Notes: generated by a model not told the origin, from the sequence alone. DNA of 64,000 nt from Saccharopolyspora endophytica (GCF_018070075.1 NZ_JAGPXE010000011.1:212502-276501), one strand, 5' to 3'. Counted from the first letter of the stretch, positions 10,001-31,835 are shown. Numbers and translations: made by a program.

Positions 10001-11840
10001 CACCCAGCACGTCCGGCAACGCGACATCCACGAAAGGCCCTAGCGCTGCAGCGCACTCCCCCATCCGCGCGGCGAACACCGGTGACGACTCCAGCAACTC
10101 CGCCGCCATCCCCACCCACTGCGAACCCTGCCCCGGAAAGACGAACACGGTCCCGGCCCCGCCTCGGGCGTGACCGGTGACGAGTTCGGCGGGTGCACCA
10201 CCGGTCGCGTGCTCGGTCAACCGATCGCCCGCGAACGCGAGATCGGGGGCGAGGAGCACCGCACGATGGTCGAGAACGGCGCGGGTCGTGGCCAGCGCGT
10301 GGCCGACGTCCGCGATCGTGTGCTCGGGGTGCCGCGCGACATGCGCGGCGAGCCTGCCCGCCTGGTCGCGCAGCGCGGCGGCGGACGCGGCCGACAGGAC
10401 CCACGGGGCGAGCGGCAGTGCGCGCGCGGGCGCGGGGTTCGGTTCGTCGCCGGGAGCCGGAGCCTCCTCGACGATGGCGTGCGCGTTGGTGCCGCTGATC
10501 CCGAACGAGGAGACGCCGGCACGACGCGGTCGCTCGCTCCGCGGCCAGTCGAGCGGATCGGTCAGCAGGCGCAGGGCGCCACCGCTGAAGTCCACGTGCG
10601 AGGACGGTTCGGCCGCGTGCAACGTCCTCGGCACGATCCCGTGCCGCAACGCCAAGACCATCTTGATCACACCCGCGACGCCGGCCGCGGCCTGCGCGTG
10701 CCCGATGTTGGATTTCATCGAGCCCAGCCACAACGGCGCTTCCGGGCCCCGGCCCTGGCCGTAGGTGGCCGACAGGGCGCCCGCTTCGATCGGATCGCCC
10801 AGCTTCGTCCCCGTGCCGTGCGCTTCGACCACGTCCACGTCCGACGCGCTCAACTCCGCGTCCGCCAGCGCGGCGCGGATCACCCGCTGCTGAGCGGGAC
10901 CGCTCGGCGCGGAGAGCCCGCTGCTGGCACCGTCTTGGTTGGTCGCGGTGCCGCGCACGACCGCGAGGACCGGATGTCCGGCGCGGCGCGCGTCGGAGAG
11001 CTTTTCGAGGCACAGCATTCCGGCGCCCTCGGCCGGTCCGAAACCATCGGCCGCGGCCGCGAAGGACTTGCAACGGCCGTCGGGGGCGATGCCGCGCTGC
11101 CTGCTGAAGCTGATGAAGGTACCGGGGGTGGACATGACGGTGACACCGCCGGTGAGGGCGAGGGAGCACTCGCCCCGCCGCAACGACCGCACCGCGAGGT
11201 GGAGGGCGACCAGGGAGGAGGAACAGGCGGTGTCGATCGTGACCGCCGGTCCTTCGAGGCCGAGGGTGTAGGCGATGCGCCCGGAGGCGATGCTCAGCGA
11301 GGTCCCGGTCCCGAGATGTCCCTCCACCCCGTCAGCGGCGGTGTGCAGCCGCGGCCCGTAATCGGGCGAGACCGCCCCGACGAACACGCCGGCATCGCGC
11401 CCCTTCAACGACGCGGGGTCGATACCGGCTCGTTCGACCGCCTCCCAGGACGTTTCGAGCAGCAGCCGCTGCTGGGGGTCCATCGCGAGGGCCTCGCGCG
11501 GGGAGATCCCGAAGAACCCCGCGTCGAAGTACCCGGCGTCGGCGACGAAGCCGCCCTCCCGGGAGTAGGTGCGCCCCGGTGTGCCGGAATCGGGGTCGTA
11601 GATCGCTTCGGTCTCCCAACCCCGATCCTCCGGGAACGGGGTGATGGCGTCGGTGCCGTCGCTCAGCAGGTCCCACAGTTGCTCGGGCGTGGTGACGCCG
11701 CCCGGGTAGCGGCAGGCCATGCCGACGATGGCGATCGGTTCGTGGGCCGCGGCTTCCAGGTCCTGCAACCGCCCGCGGGTCTGGTGGAGCTCGGCCGTCA
11801 CGCGCCGGAGGTAACCCAGCATCTTTTCTTGTTCCGACAT
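1089..11840 (-). CDS. Type I modular PKS, modules 4 and 5 (PKS B)
   Basis: A 3583-residue cytoplasmic polyketide synthase. Residues 1-35 look like an N-terminal coiled-coil docking segment (MSEQEKMLGYLRRV). Module 4 is KS-AT-DH-ER-KR-ACP and module 5 is KS-AT-KR-ACP, where the KR lacks its catalytic residues. The protein ends about 35 residues after the last ACP with no thioesterase or reductase domain, so chain release must occur in trans. It starts 39 nt downstream of the preceding PKS gene, whose C-terminus ([10 protein letters not shown]) resembles the matching docking partner. Both are therefore likely co-transcribed and consecutive in the assembly line. Downstream lies the type III PKS gene. 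The domain calls are read directly from active-site motifs; the order of action is inferred from docking ends and gene order. Confidence 0.95.
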   Translation of the reverse strand: MSEQEKMLGYLRRVTAELHQTRGRLQDLEAAAHEPIAIVGMACRYPGGVTTPEQLWDLLSDGTDAITPFPEDRGWETEAIYDPDSGTPGRTYSREGGFVADAGYFDAGFFGISPREALAMDPQQRLLLETSWEAVERAGIDPASLKGRDAGVFVGAVSPDYGPRLHTAADGVEGHLGTGTSLSIASGRIAYTLGLEGPAVTIDTACSSSLVALHLAVRSLRRGECSLALTGGVTVMSTPGTFISFSRQRGIAPDGRCKSFAAAADGFGPAEGAGMLCLEKLSDARRAGHPVLAVVRGTATNQDGASSGLSAPSGPAQQRVIRAALADAELSASDVDVVEAHGTGTKLGDPIEAGALSATYGQGRGPEAPLWLGSMKSNIGHAQAAAGVAGVIKMVLALRHGIVPRTLHAAEPSSHVDFSGGALRLLTDPLDWPRSERPRRAGVSSFGISGTNAHAIVEEAPAPGDEPNPAPARALPLAPWVLSAASAAALRDQAGRLAAHVARHPEHTIADVGHALATTRAVLDHRAVLLAPDLAFAGDRLTEHATGGAPAELVTGHARGGAGTVFVFPGQGSQWVGMAAELLESSPVFAARMGECAAALGPFVDVALPDVLGDPVALERVDVVQPALWAVMVSLAEVWRSCGVEPAAVVGHSQGEIAAAVVAGGLSLEDGARIVALRSRAVASGLSGSGGMVSVAASVEEVEQRLASSGGDLAIAAVNGPSAVVVSGADAALEEFLAGCESDEIRARRVPVDYASHCAQVESIRDAVENAVFGVTPKPGAVPFHSTVTGGVFDSSGLDAGYWYRNLRNPVRFEETVRGLVDLGFRHFVEVSPHPVLTPGIEETAGDAEVSVVGTLRRDEGGQARVLRSLAEAFVGGAPVEWARVYDGTGARRVDLPTYAFQRQHFWLDQSAPAAARGMDDVAHPLLDAGLPLPDSDGYLLTGRWSLRTHPWLADHVVRGRSVVPGTALVEIVLRAADSVGCDRIDELSLETPVVLPADGGALDVQLTVTGDEDGRRSAGVHVRGADGSWTRHARAVLSSGDSEEPDDLASWPPAGARPVEIGGVYERLGEDGLVYGPVFRGLESVWRSGEQIFAEVALPEGAEPAGFGVHPALLDAALHAWSFCADMSGQVRLPFLWSGVSLHATGATRLRVRLVPADDGSVSLLASDDEGRPVATIEAVITRPLSENLGDTADALHRVEWTPASATDGGEAHLAVVGGDALGLARIADEYEDLAALAGQVTAGERAMPEHVLVGFAPSGADVAAEAMSSAERALAFVQHWLADEAFAGARLVLLTQGAVAADGGEDLSDLAASPVWGLVRSAQTEHPGRFVLVDLDGDPASLTALPGALGTGEPQLALRRGEPRIPRVVAAPAPLRLPDGPWQLGVDPATGLDGMSVVPSGAADRVLGEFEVRVEVRAAGVNFRDVLVSLGMYPDAENAVLGGEGAGVVTEIGSGVTSVEPGDRVMGLWSGGFGSSVVVEECAVVGVPAGWSFERAASVPAAFVTAYYALVDLADLKAGESVLVHSAAGGVGMAAVQLAQHLGAEVCATASEPKWPVVRGLGVAEERIASSRNGDFENLFGGVDVVLDSLAGELVDASLRLTRPGGRFVEMGKSDVRDADEVAAAYGGVKYRAFDLAEAGGDRLGEILREVVRLLEAGALEPLPLAVWDARRAGEAFAVMSRAHHVGKLVLTVPPAPTRPEGWVVVTGASGVLGGVVARHVAAEWGVRRLLLLSRRGPEAPGTDDLVRELTSAGVEVRVAACDVADRGALANALSCVDGQVSGVVHAAGALDDVTVESLTPRRLADVLAAKVAGAWNLHELTRDHDVRWFVLFSSAAGVLGGAGQANYAAGNAFVDGLAAFRRSRGLPAVSVAWGLWEQRSGMTEGLGETDLARIARTGTKALSTQDGLALLDRAISSPEDLLVAARLDPRADPNAPVHPLLRGLVRQPAAPRRRALAAPGADGSAALRQRLLAQRTDDRRNTVLDLVRTQVAAVLGHSDPGAVAPESAFKDLGLDSLTAVDLRNRLGTATGLRLPATLAFDHPNSGALAAHLLTNLLDPVAVGAESTAEPRRPDVADDPIAIVGMACRYPGGVTTPEELWRLVASGGDAIGGLPADRGWDLDALYDPDPDVPGRIYVREGGFLHDAGRFDAEFFGISPVEALSMDPQQRLLLETSWEAVERAGIVPAALRGSRTGVFVGAHYQEYGPRLHEAGDGAEGHLLTGTAGSVVSGRVAYVLGLEGPAVTVDTACSSSLVSLHMAVRSLRSGESDLALAGGVAVMPGPGALMGFSRQRGLAADARCKAFSEDADGTSLAEGAGVLLVERLSDARRNGHRVLGVVRGTATNQDGASNGLSAPNGPSQQRVIRAALADARLGPAEVDAVEAHGTGTRLGDPIEAQAVLATYGQDRGEGSNPLRLGSIKSNIGHTQAAAGVAGVIKVVKALEHGVLPASLHLGRPSTHVDWSDGDVELLREPAAWPTADRPRRAGVSSFGISGTNAHVIVEEAPPVDEPAAVPETVRAVPWLVSARSSAALREQAARLLDSVGSADPVDLAAALATRRTAFEHRAVVLGERREDLDAGLAALAEGRTEPRLVTGSATTGRMAVLFTGQGSQRVGMGRALHAAYPVFAAAFDAACEHFDARLPGIPAVRDVVLGDHEDAERELSRTLYAQCGLFAVETALYRLVESWGVRPDAVAGHSIGEIVAAHVAGVLSLGDACALVATRGRLMQELPDGGVMVAVRAAEADVLPLLDGHRDEVGVAAVNGPEAVVLSGTRAGVDGIVAVLRERGVETKRLVVSHAFHSPLVDPVLAAFRDEVGELDFAVPELLVMSTLTGEPLPADQPCAVEHWVRHVREPVRFADGVAALAARGVTTFLELGPDGVLSALGQDSAPEAEFVPAMRAGADEIASLTEALAHLFVRGAEVDWSAVVPGRAPGSVRLPTYAFQRGDYWLRAEDAAQDRIPDDAAFAAELALGDEARAAELLPLLAAYRERRRDEALVDGWRYRTAWTPVSVPAAEPAGTWLVVLPERFSDDPWVTGVTEALTAGGATAVLVPVADPSALAAGVTGAGPVSGVLSLLALADGDDPEHDAVPLGVTFALALSRALDEFDVRAPVWHVTRAATAVSAAERVRGPGQSGVRALGRVAVLEETVRWAGTVDLPAELDGWVGYRLGAVLARGVGESELAVRGSGVFARRVVAASGGRPRSGSDPWPSRGTVLITGGTGALGSQVARRLARTGVEHLLLVSRRGPDADGAAALHEELTALGTEVSLVACDVGDHDSLAALLHGIPAERPLTAVVHAAGVVDHGAFSEMTPARLQAVARASSRAARQLHDLTRDSDLAAFVLFSSFSGAVGAGGRTGDAVASALLEALAEERDVEGLPVTCVAWGPWAGSEPTGVGLNPMEPGLALLALERAITAGNSRIAVVDADWPRFAGHLADDPRARPLARVLSGIAGVRQAAPGAANPHDAEEFGKRLRSLPPAEREAELLRVVRTHAAVVLGHDTAEAISPERGFVDMGFDSLTATRLRNRLATATGLHVSAATVFSHPTPNALTERLLEMYATPQARPRPALRPRSRS
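1140..5595 (-). other. PKS module 5: KS-AT(malonyl)-KR(inactive)-ACP
   Basis: The KS has DTACSSS and HGTGT. The AT has GHSIGE (about residue 2699 of the protein) and HAFH (about 2800), the pair typical of malonyl-CoA selection; all other ATs of this system carry YASH. The KR keeps the NADPH motif TGGTGALG (about 3223), but the LDD motif is VDH, the catalytic Lys region reads ARASSRAARQL, and the usual NYAAGN segment reads GDAVASA, so Lys, Tyr and Asn are gone. A beta-keto group should remain. The ACP has MGFDSLTA. Confidence 0.85.
5660..11745 (-). other. PKS module 4: KS-AT(methylmalonyl)-DH-ER-KR-ACP
   Basis: The AT has GHSQGE (about residue 650) and VDYASH (about 755), the methylmalonyl-CoA signature. 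The DH motif is intact as DHVVRGRSVVPG (about 956), with HPALLDAAL further on. The ER has [14 protein letters not shown] (about 1531). The KR has TGASGVLG (about 1709), ALDD, and the SS...NYAAGN catalytic set, so it is a B-type KR in the usual scheme. The ACP has LGLDSLTAVDL (about 2015). The module should fully reduce the beta-carbon. Confidence 0.88.
6190..8720 (-). repeat. Near-duplicate DH/ER/KR block of module 4 (pairs with 12650-15170)
   Basis: Long stretches of the module 4 DH, ER and KR coding sequence are close to the corresponding stretches of module 3 at 12650-15170. I judge them roughly 85-90 percent identical by eye in the ER and KR cores, while the linker between DH and ER has diverged. 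This mosaic suggests duplication plus gene conversion between adjacent modules. Identity was not computed. Confidence 0.6.
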
Positions 11841-12649
11841 CTTTACCTCACGGGGTCGTACGGCCGGGGAGAAGGGGCGTCAGTCCGAGCCGAATTGCTG
11901 GTCGATGAAGTCGAAGAGCTCGTCCGCCCCGGCCGATTCCAGGTTCTCGGCCACGTCGTCGGATCCGTCGCCGGGTGCGACGGTCCACCGGGCCAGGAGG
12001 CTCTGGAGCCGGGCGGCCACCAGAGCGCGGGTGGCGTCGTCCGCGGCGGACGGGTCGCGCAACGCCGTGTCCAGCAGGTCGAGCTCGGCGCTCGGGGAGG
12101 TGTCGGCCGTGGAGGTCGGCGTCAGCTCCGCGGCGAGGTGGTCGGCGAGGCGAGCCGGGTCGGGGTGGTCGAAGACGAGGGTCGCGGGCAATCGCAGTCC
12201 GGTCTCGGTGTTGAGCCGGTTGCGCAGTTCCACGGCGGTCAGCGAGTCGAACCCCATGTGGAGGAAGCCTTGTTCGACGGGGATCGACGCGGCCGAAGAA
12301 TGTCCGAGCACCGTTGCTGCTTGCTCGCACACGGCTCGCAGCACCACGCGTCGGCGTTCTTCCTCGCTGAGTCCGACGAGGCGACGAGCCAGCGGCGCAC
12401 CGTCCGGCCCTCGTTCGCTGCCGGCGGTCGCCGCCATCCGGCGGCGGGAGGGCGCCGGACGACGCGCCAGGTCGCGGAACAGGTCCACCTCGGTGGCACT
12501 GGTGTCCAGGTGAGCCGCCAACACCAGACTGCGCACGGACGTCGTGGCCGTGTCGAGGAGCCGGAGCCCGTCCTCGGTGCTCATCGGCAGCACGCCCGTG
12601 CGGGCCATGCGGGTGAGATCCGTTTCGTCGAGTCCTTCGGTCATCGCCG

Positions 12650-15170
12650 AGCGCTGTTCCCACAGACCCCACGCCACCGACACACCGGGCAGACCTTGCG
12701 AACGGCGCAACGCCGCCAACCCGTCGACGAACGCATTACCGGCCGCGTAGTTCGCCTGTCCCGCTCCGCCCAGCACACCAGCGGCCGAGGAGAACAGCAC
12801 GAACCAGCGAACATCCTCCGCCGCAGTCAACTCATGCAGGTTCCACGCGCCCGCCACCTTCGCGGCCAACACGTCGGCCAACCGCCGCGGGGTCAACGAC
12901 TCCACCGTCCCGTCATCCAAAGTCCCCGCCGCGTGCACGACACCGGAGACACCACCCGCCACATCGGACAGGGCCTCGGCGAGTGCGTCCCGATCCGCCA
13001 CATCGCACGCGGCGACCCGCACCTCAACACCGACAGCGCCCAGCTCCCGCGTCAAGTCCGCCATTCCCGGGGCCTCCCGGCCTCGGCGGCTGAGCAGCAA
13101 CAACCGGCGCACACCCCACTCCGCGGCCACATGCCGAGCGACGACTCCACCCAGCACACCGGAAGCACCCGTCACGACGACCCACCCGTCGGTTCCCTCG
13201 CGGGGCATGCTCAGCACGAGCTTGCCCACGTGCCGGGCCCGGCTCATGAACCAGAACGCCTCGTCCGCCTGCCGCGCGTCCCACACCTCGTTCGGCAGCA
13301 GCTGCAGCGCGCCCGCGTCGAAGAGGCGCACGACTTCGCGCAAGATCTCGCCGAGACGCGTCCCGCCGGCCTCGGCCAGATCGAACGCCCGGTACTTCAC
13401 ACCGCCATACGCCGCGGCAACCTCATCGGGATCGCGCACATCCGCCTTGCCCATCTCGACGAAACGACCACCCGGGCGAACCAGGCGCAGCGACGCATCC
13501 ACCAACTCCCCGGCCAGCGAATCCAGAACGACGTCCACACCACCGAAAACCCCCTCGAACTCCCCCGTCCGCGACGACGCGATCCGTTCGTCAGCAACAC
13601 CCAAACCACGCACCACGGGCCACTTCGGCTCACTCGCCGTCGCACACACCTCGGCACCAAGATGGTGCGCCAACTGCACGGCGGCCATGCCCACACCACC
13701 AGCGGCCGAGTGAATGAGAACCGATTCCCCTGCCCTCAGATCCGCCAGATCCACCAAGGCGTAGTACGCCGTCACGAACGCCACCGGTACCGACGCCGCG
13801 CTCTCCCAGCTCCACCCGGCAGGCACCTCGACGACCGTGCACTCGTCCACCACGATCGACGAGCGGTACGTGCCTTGCCACACGCCCATCACACGGTCAC
13901 CGACACCGACGCTCGTGACGCCGGAACCGATCTCGGTCACGACGCCCGCAGCTTCGCTGCCCAGCACGGCGTTCTCGGCGTCGGGGTACATGCCGAGCAC
14001 CACCAGGACATCGCGGAAGTTCACCCCCGCCGCGCGAACCTCGACCCGCACCTCGAACTCGCCCGGCTCCTGATCGGCGACCGCCGTCGTGTCCGGCACC
14101 CAGGCGAGTCCTTCCAGCGTTCCGCTGCCGCCGGTGTCGAGGTGCCACGTCGGCTCGGCGTCCCGGGCGGTGACTGGGGATTCGTCGGGGACCAGTCGTG
14201 GGATCAGGATCTCGTCGCCCCGGATGGCGAGTTGGGGCTCGTCGACGGCCAAGGCCCGCAGCACGGCGTCGGGTGTCGTGCCACCCGGATCCACGTCGAG
14301 CAGGGCGAACCGTCCGGGGTGCTCGGTCTGCGCGGAGCGGACCAGCCCCCAGACCGGGGACGAGGCGAGGTCGGCCACGCCGTCGCTCTGCACGCCGACC
14401 GCTCCGCGCGTCACCAGCACCAGCCGGGACGCGAGGAACAGTTCGGAGGCGAGCCAGCGCTGGACGAGGGCCAGCGCGTTCCGGGCGGCCTGTTCGGCGG
14501 CCGAGGGCATCTGCTCGCCGCTCGGCGTGGGCAGCTCGACCAGAACCTGCTCGGGCACCGGGAGTTCGCCGGTGGCCAGGCGTTGCTCCAGCGCCGCGAG
14601 GTCGTGGCAGCCGGCCAGCTCGGGGTGGGAGTCCGGGAGGTCGTCAGTGTCGCCCAGCACCGCGAGCCGGGAACCCACCGCGAGCACCACCTCGGGGCCG
14701 GTCTCCGATTTCCAGTCCACCCGGTACAGGGACGGGCCGCTGCTCGGGGGCGCGGGGAAGGTCGTCTCGCTGACGGGCCGGGTCACCAGCGACCGAGCGG
14801 TGAGCACGGGTCGCCCGTCGACGTCCGCGACCAGCACGGACATCGCGTCCTCCCCCGGGGTGAGGCGGACTCGCAACCTCGTCGCCCCGGTGGCGTGCAG
14901 GGACACACCGCTCCACAGGAACGGCAGCCGCACAGCGCTGCTTTCCGCGCACGCCAGCCACGCGTGCAACGCGGCGTCGAGCAGAGCAGGATGCACGCCG
15001 AACCCGGCGGCCTCCGCCCCCTCCGGCAACGCCACCTCCGCGCAGATCTCCTCCCCGCTCCGCCAGACCGATTCCAGACCGCGGAAAACCGGTCCGTAGG
15101 CGAGACCGTCCTCCTCCAGCCGGTCGTACACACCGTCGAGCTCCACCGGGCGCGCACCCGCCGGAGGCCA
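12650..15170 (-). repeat. Near-duplicate DH/ER/KR block of module 3 (pairs with 6190-8720)
   Basis: This is the partner of the module 4 block. The ER cofactor region and the KR catalytic region are the most alike; the DH C-terminal part is also nearly the same. The similarity is visible at the nucleotide level, including synonymous positions, which argues for recent duplication or conversion rather than only protein constraint. No alignment was run. Confidence 0.6.
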
Positions 15171-18166
15171 GCTGCTCAGGTCGGCGGGTTCCTCCGGCGC
15201 GACGGTGCTCACGATCGCTCGCGCGTGCAGCGTCCAAGCGTGGTCCGGATCGTCCTGGGCGTGGACGGTCACCTCGCGGTCGCCGTCGTCGCCGGGCGCG
15301 GCCACCAGGACCTGAATCTGCGCCGTCCCGGTCAGGACCAGCGGGGTTTCGAGGGTCAGTTCGGCGACGTGGTCGCAGCCGACCGCGTCGGCGGCGTGCA
15401 GCACCATGTCCACGAACGCCGTGCCGGGCAGGACGACGCGGCCGAGCACCGCGTGATCGGCCGTCCACGGCTGGTCGTGGAGCGACAGGCGTCCGGTGAA
15501 CAGGTGTCCGTCCGTGCTCGGCAGCACGACGCCGCTGCCGAGCAGGGCGTGCCCGGTGGTCGCCATCCCGTGCGCGGCGGCGTCGCCGACACCGCGATGC
15601 CGAAGCCAGAAGCGGCTTCGCTGGAAGGCGTAGGTCGGCAGCTCGACCCGGCGGGCGCCCACGCCCTCGTAGGCCCACTCGACCGGTGCTCCGGCGACGA
15701 AGGCCTCCGCCACCGACCGCAGCACGCGCTCGTGGCCGCCCTCATCACGACGAAGAGTGCCCACCACTGAGACCTGGACGTCCCCGGCGGCCTCCTCGAT
15801 CCCCGGCGTCAACACCGGATGCGGGCTCACCTCCACGAAGTGCCGGAAGCCCAACCTCACCAAACCTCGGACGGCCTCCTCGAAGCGCACCGGGCTCCGC
15901 AGATTCCGATACCAGTACTCGGCATCCGGAACCTGCTCACCCAGCCACGAACCCGTGACCGTCGAGAAGAACGGAACCACCGCACGCAGCGCCTCGACCG
16001 GAGCGAGATCGGAAAGGACGCATTCCTCCAACGCCTCCACCTGCGCCGAGTGCGACGCGTAGTCCACCGCTACCCACTGGAACCGCACGCCCTCCGCACC
16101 ACAACGCTCCTCCAGCGCCGCCAGCGCCTCCGGGGTACCCGACACGACGGTCGTCGTGGGCCCGTTCATCGCCGCGACCGACACGTCCGCGAGATCCCCG
16201 AGAAGCCGACCCACCTCCTCCGCGGAAGCCCGAACGGCAGCCATACCGCCACGGCCCGACAACCCGGACGCCACAGCACGGCTGCGCAACGCCACGATCC
16301 GGGCCCCGTCCTCCAACGACAACCCACCGGCCACGACAGCAGCCGCGATCTCGCCCTGGGAGTGCCCCACCACCGCTGCGGGCTCCACGCCGTAGGAGCG
16401 CCACACCTCGGCCAGCGACACCATCACGGCCCACAACACCGGCTGAACAACCTCAACCCGCTCAAGCGCAACCGGGTCGGTCAGCACATCCAGCAGCTGG
16501 AAATCCACAGAGGACTCCAGGGCGACCGCGCACTCCCCCATGCGCGCGGCGAACACCGGCGACGACTCCAACAGCTCGACCGCCATCCCGACCCATTGCG
16601 AACCCTGCCCGGGGAAGACGAACACCACGCGCTCGTCCGAGGAGACAGCGGTTCCGCGGACGACGGCCGGGTCGCGCAAGCCCTCGAGCGCTGCGCGCCG
16701 CTCGGCGGTGCTCGTGCCGAGGACGACCGCACGGTGGTCGAAGCGGGCACGAGTGGTCGCCAGCGCGTGCCCCAGTTCCGCGGGTGACGCGCCGTCGAGC
16801 AGCGGCAGCAGTCGCCGGGCCTGTTCCCGCAGCGCCGCATCGGATGTGGCCGACACCGGCAACGGCACGACCTCCCCGTCCGGGACGGCACCGCTGGGCA
16901 CCACCTCCTCGTCCGGCCCCTGTTCCAGGACGACGTGGGCGTTCGTGCCGCTGACGCCGAACGAGGAGACACCCGCGCGCCGGGGGCTCCCGGTGTCCGG
17001 CCAGTCGCGCGACCGCGCCAGGAGCCGCAGAGCACCGGAGGACCAGTCGACGTGCGTCGTGGGTTCGTCGGCGTGCAACGTCCGCGGGAGTCGCGCGTGC
17101 CGCAAGGCGAGCACGGCCTTGATGATCCCGGCCACGCCGGCGGCGGCCTGGGTGTGCCCGATGTTGGACTTCACCGATCCCAGCCACAGCGGCCGAGCCG
17201 CGTCCCGCCCCTGGCCGTAGGTCGCCAGCAACGCGCCCGCCTCGATCGGATCACCCAGCTTCGTCCCCGTTCCGTGCGCCTCCACCACGTCCACGTCCCC
17301 GGCATCCAGACCCGCGTCCGAGAGAGCGGCGCGAATGACCCGCTGCTGAGCGACACCGTTCGGCGCTGTCAGACCGTTCGACGCCCCGTCCTGGTTGACG
17401 GCGCTTCCGCGCACGACCGCCAGCACCCGGTGCCCGTTGCGCCGGGCGTCCGACAGCCGCTCGACGACGAGCACGCCCACGCCCTCGGCGAAGCCGGCCC
17501 CGTCGGCGTTCGCGGCGAACGCCTTGCTGCGACCATCGGGAGCGAGCCCTCCTTGGTGGGTGAACTCGGTGAAGATCCCCGGTGTGGACATGACGGTGAC
17601 GCCGCCGGTGAGGGCGAGGTCGCATTCGCCCTGCTGCAGCGATCGGGCGGCGAGGTGCAGGGCGACCAGCGACGAGGAGCACGCGGTGTCGACGGTGATG
17701 GCCGGTCCTTCGGCGCCGAGCACGTAGGCGACCCGGCCGGACAGCACGCTGCCGATGTTGCCCGTGCCCGCGTAGCCGACGGCCTCATCGGGAGCGCCAG
17801 GCCCCATGGCGAGGTAGTCGCCACCGTTGCTGCCGGTGAAGACCGCCGCGCGGGTGCCGCGCAGCGTCGTCGGGTCGATTCCCGCGTCCTCCAACGCTTC
17901 CCACGACGTCTCCAGCAGCTGCCGTTGTTGCGGGTCCATCGCGAGGGCCTCGCGCGGGGAGATGCCGAAGAAGTCGGCGTCGAAGTCACCCGCGTCGTGC
18001 AGGAAGCCGCCCTCCCGTGCGCACGAGGTTCCGGGGCCCTCACCGCTCCAGAGGCGCTTGGTGTCCCAGCCGCGATCCTCCGGGAACGGGGTGATGGCGT
18101 CACCGCCCGCTTGCAGCAGACGCCACAGGTCCTCCGGAGAGGCCACGTCGCCGGGGAATCGGCAGC

Positions 18167-30571
<12,405 letters not shown>

Positions 30572-30605
30572 CGACCCTCATCGTTGGTCTTCCGGCCGTT
30601 CAGAA

Positions 30606-30627
30606 CATCCGGCGATGCCGCCGTTAC
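30606..30627 (-). promoter_or_regulatory. Cluster operator motif, copy B (upstream of PKS genes)
   Basis: Minus strand: GTAACGGCGG, then CATCGC, then CGGATG. It sits in the 58-bp gap between the P450 stop and the PKS start, 34 nt before GTG 30571 or 64 nt before ATG 30541. Its presence suggests that the PKS genes are separately activated even though the P450 gene upstream points the same way. Confidence 0.6.
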
Positions 30628-30629
30628 GC

Positions 30630-31835
30630 TCACACGTCCCAGGTCACGGGCAGGCTCTTCACGCCGTAGATGTCGGCGCTCTCCGGGCGCAGCGAGACCT
30701 CCTCGGCCGGTACCGCCAGCTGCAGCGTGGGGAAGCGGTCGAGCAGCGCGCGGAACGCGACCCGCATCTCCACGCGAGCCAGCTGCGAACCCAGGCACTG
30801 GTGGATGCCGTAGCCGAAAGCCACGTGCCCCGCGGCCTCGCGGTGGAAGTCGAGCACGTGCGGCTCGGTGAAACGCTCCGGATCACGGTTGGCGGTGTTG
30901 TACGAGAGGATCACCGGCGAACCGGCCTTGACCGTCTGCCCGCCCAGCTCGACGTCTTCCAGTGCCGTTCGCATGAAGGTCATGGCGACGGTCAGGTAGC
31001 GCAGCAGTTCCTCCACGGCCCGATCGGTGACCGAAGGGTCGTCGCGCAGCTCGGCCAGCTGTTCCGGGTGCTGCAGGAGCGCGAAGGAACCGAGGCCCAG
31101 CATGTTCGTCGTGGTGTCGAGCCCGGCCGCCAGCAGCAGCAGGGCCATCCCCTTCAGTTCCTCGTCGTCCAGATCGCTGTCCATGAGATCGCCGAGGATG
31201 TCGTCGGTGGGGTTCGCGCGCTTGGCGGCCACCAGTTCGGCGATGTGCTCCATCGTCGCCGCGTAGCCCAGGATCAGGCTCTCCTCGTCGCCCTCACCGT
31301 TGAGGAACGAGTCGACCTGCTGCTGGAAGGTGTTGCGGTCCGCTTCCGGCACACCGAGGAGCTCGGAGATGACCGTGGCGGGAATGGGTTTCGCGAACGC
31401 CGTCACCAGATCCACCCCGGGCCCGGCCTTCTCCATGGCGTCCAAGTGGGTGGCGGTGATCTCCTCCACGCGTTCGGTGAGCAGCCGCATCCGGCGCACC
31501 GTGAACTTGCCCATGAGCGCTTTTCGGTAACGGCGGTGCTGGGCGCCGTCCATGAAGAGGAACTCGCCCGGCGAGGCGGGCGGGATCTCGACGTCCCCGT
31601 AGTCGAGGGTCGGATGGCGCATGAGGTCCTTGCGGGCGCTGAACCGCACATCGGCCAGCACGGACCTGACCAGGTCGTACCCGGTGATCAGCCAGCCAGG
31701 CCGTCCGCCGGGGAACTCGTAGGGGATGATCGGGCCGTGCTCGCGGGCCTCCAGCAGTTCCGCCGCCGGGTCGAAGGGGCAGCCCGGCGCACGGGGCGGC
31801 GCCGGCGTGCTGACGGTGTACGTGAACTCATCCAT
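30630..31835 (-). CDS. Cytochrome P450 monooxygenase
   Basis: A 401-residue soluble bacterial P450, probably hydroxylating or epoxidising the polyketide or its amino-acid part. The heme ligand is Cys347 in FGYGIHQCLGSQLA, the I-helix oxygen-activation motif is AGLDTT (237-242), and the K-helix ExxR is Glu276-Arg279. It belongs to the CYP105-like soluble group by general look. The ATG at 31835 overlaps the end of the upstream PLP/ATP-grasp gene by 8 nt, so it is the last gene of the amidinotransferase operon. It needs ferredoxin partners, none of which is visible here. The substrate is unknown. The sequence CACCGCCGTTAC in its coding strand for HRRYR resembles half of the cluster motif but is explained by protein conservation. 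Confidence 0.92.
   Translation of the reverse strand: MDEFTYTVSTPAPPRAPGCPFDPAAELLEAREHGPIIPYEFPGGRPGWLITGYDLVRSVLADVRFSARKDLMRHPTLDYGDVEIPPASPGEFLFMDGAQHRRYRKALMGKFTVRRMRLLTERVEEITATHLDAMEKAGPGVDLVTAFAKPIPATVISELLGVPEADRNTFQQQVDSFLNGEGDEESLILGYAATMEHIAELVAAKRANPTDDILGDLMDSDLDDEELKGMALLLLAAGLDTTTNMLGLGSFALLQHPEQLAELRDDPSVTDRAVEELLRYLTVAMTFMRTALEDVELGGQTVKAGSPVILSYNTANRDPERFTEPHVLDFHREAAGHVAFGYGIHQCLGSQLARVEMRVAFRALLDRFPTLQLAVPAEEVSLRPESADIYGVKSLPVTWDV

Noticed and set aside
54..15770. Very long plus-strand open frames opposite the PKS genes (for example 54-4598 and 10170-15770)
   Set aside because: They are antisense shadows of GC-rich PKS coding sequence; they have no domain motifs, no ribosome sites, and the minus-strand frames carry complete catalytic motifs.
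31527..31536. GTAACGGCGG on the plus strand inside the P450 gene, half of the cluster motif
   Set aside because: It lies in coding sequence for the conserved P450 residues HRRYRKAL, and the second half after six bases (GCGCCG) does not match CNGRTK.
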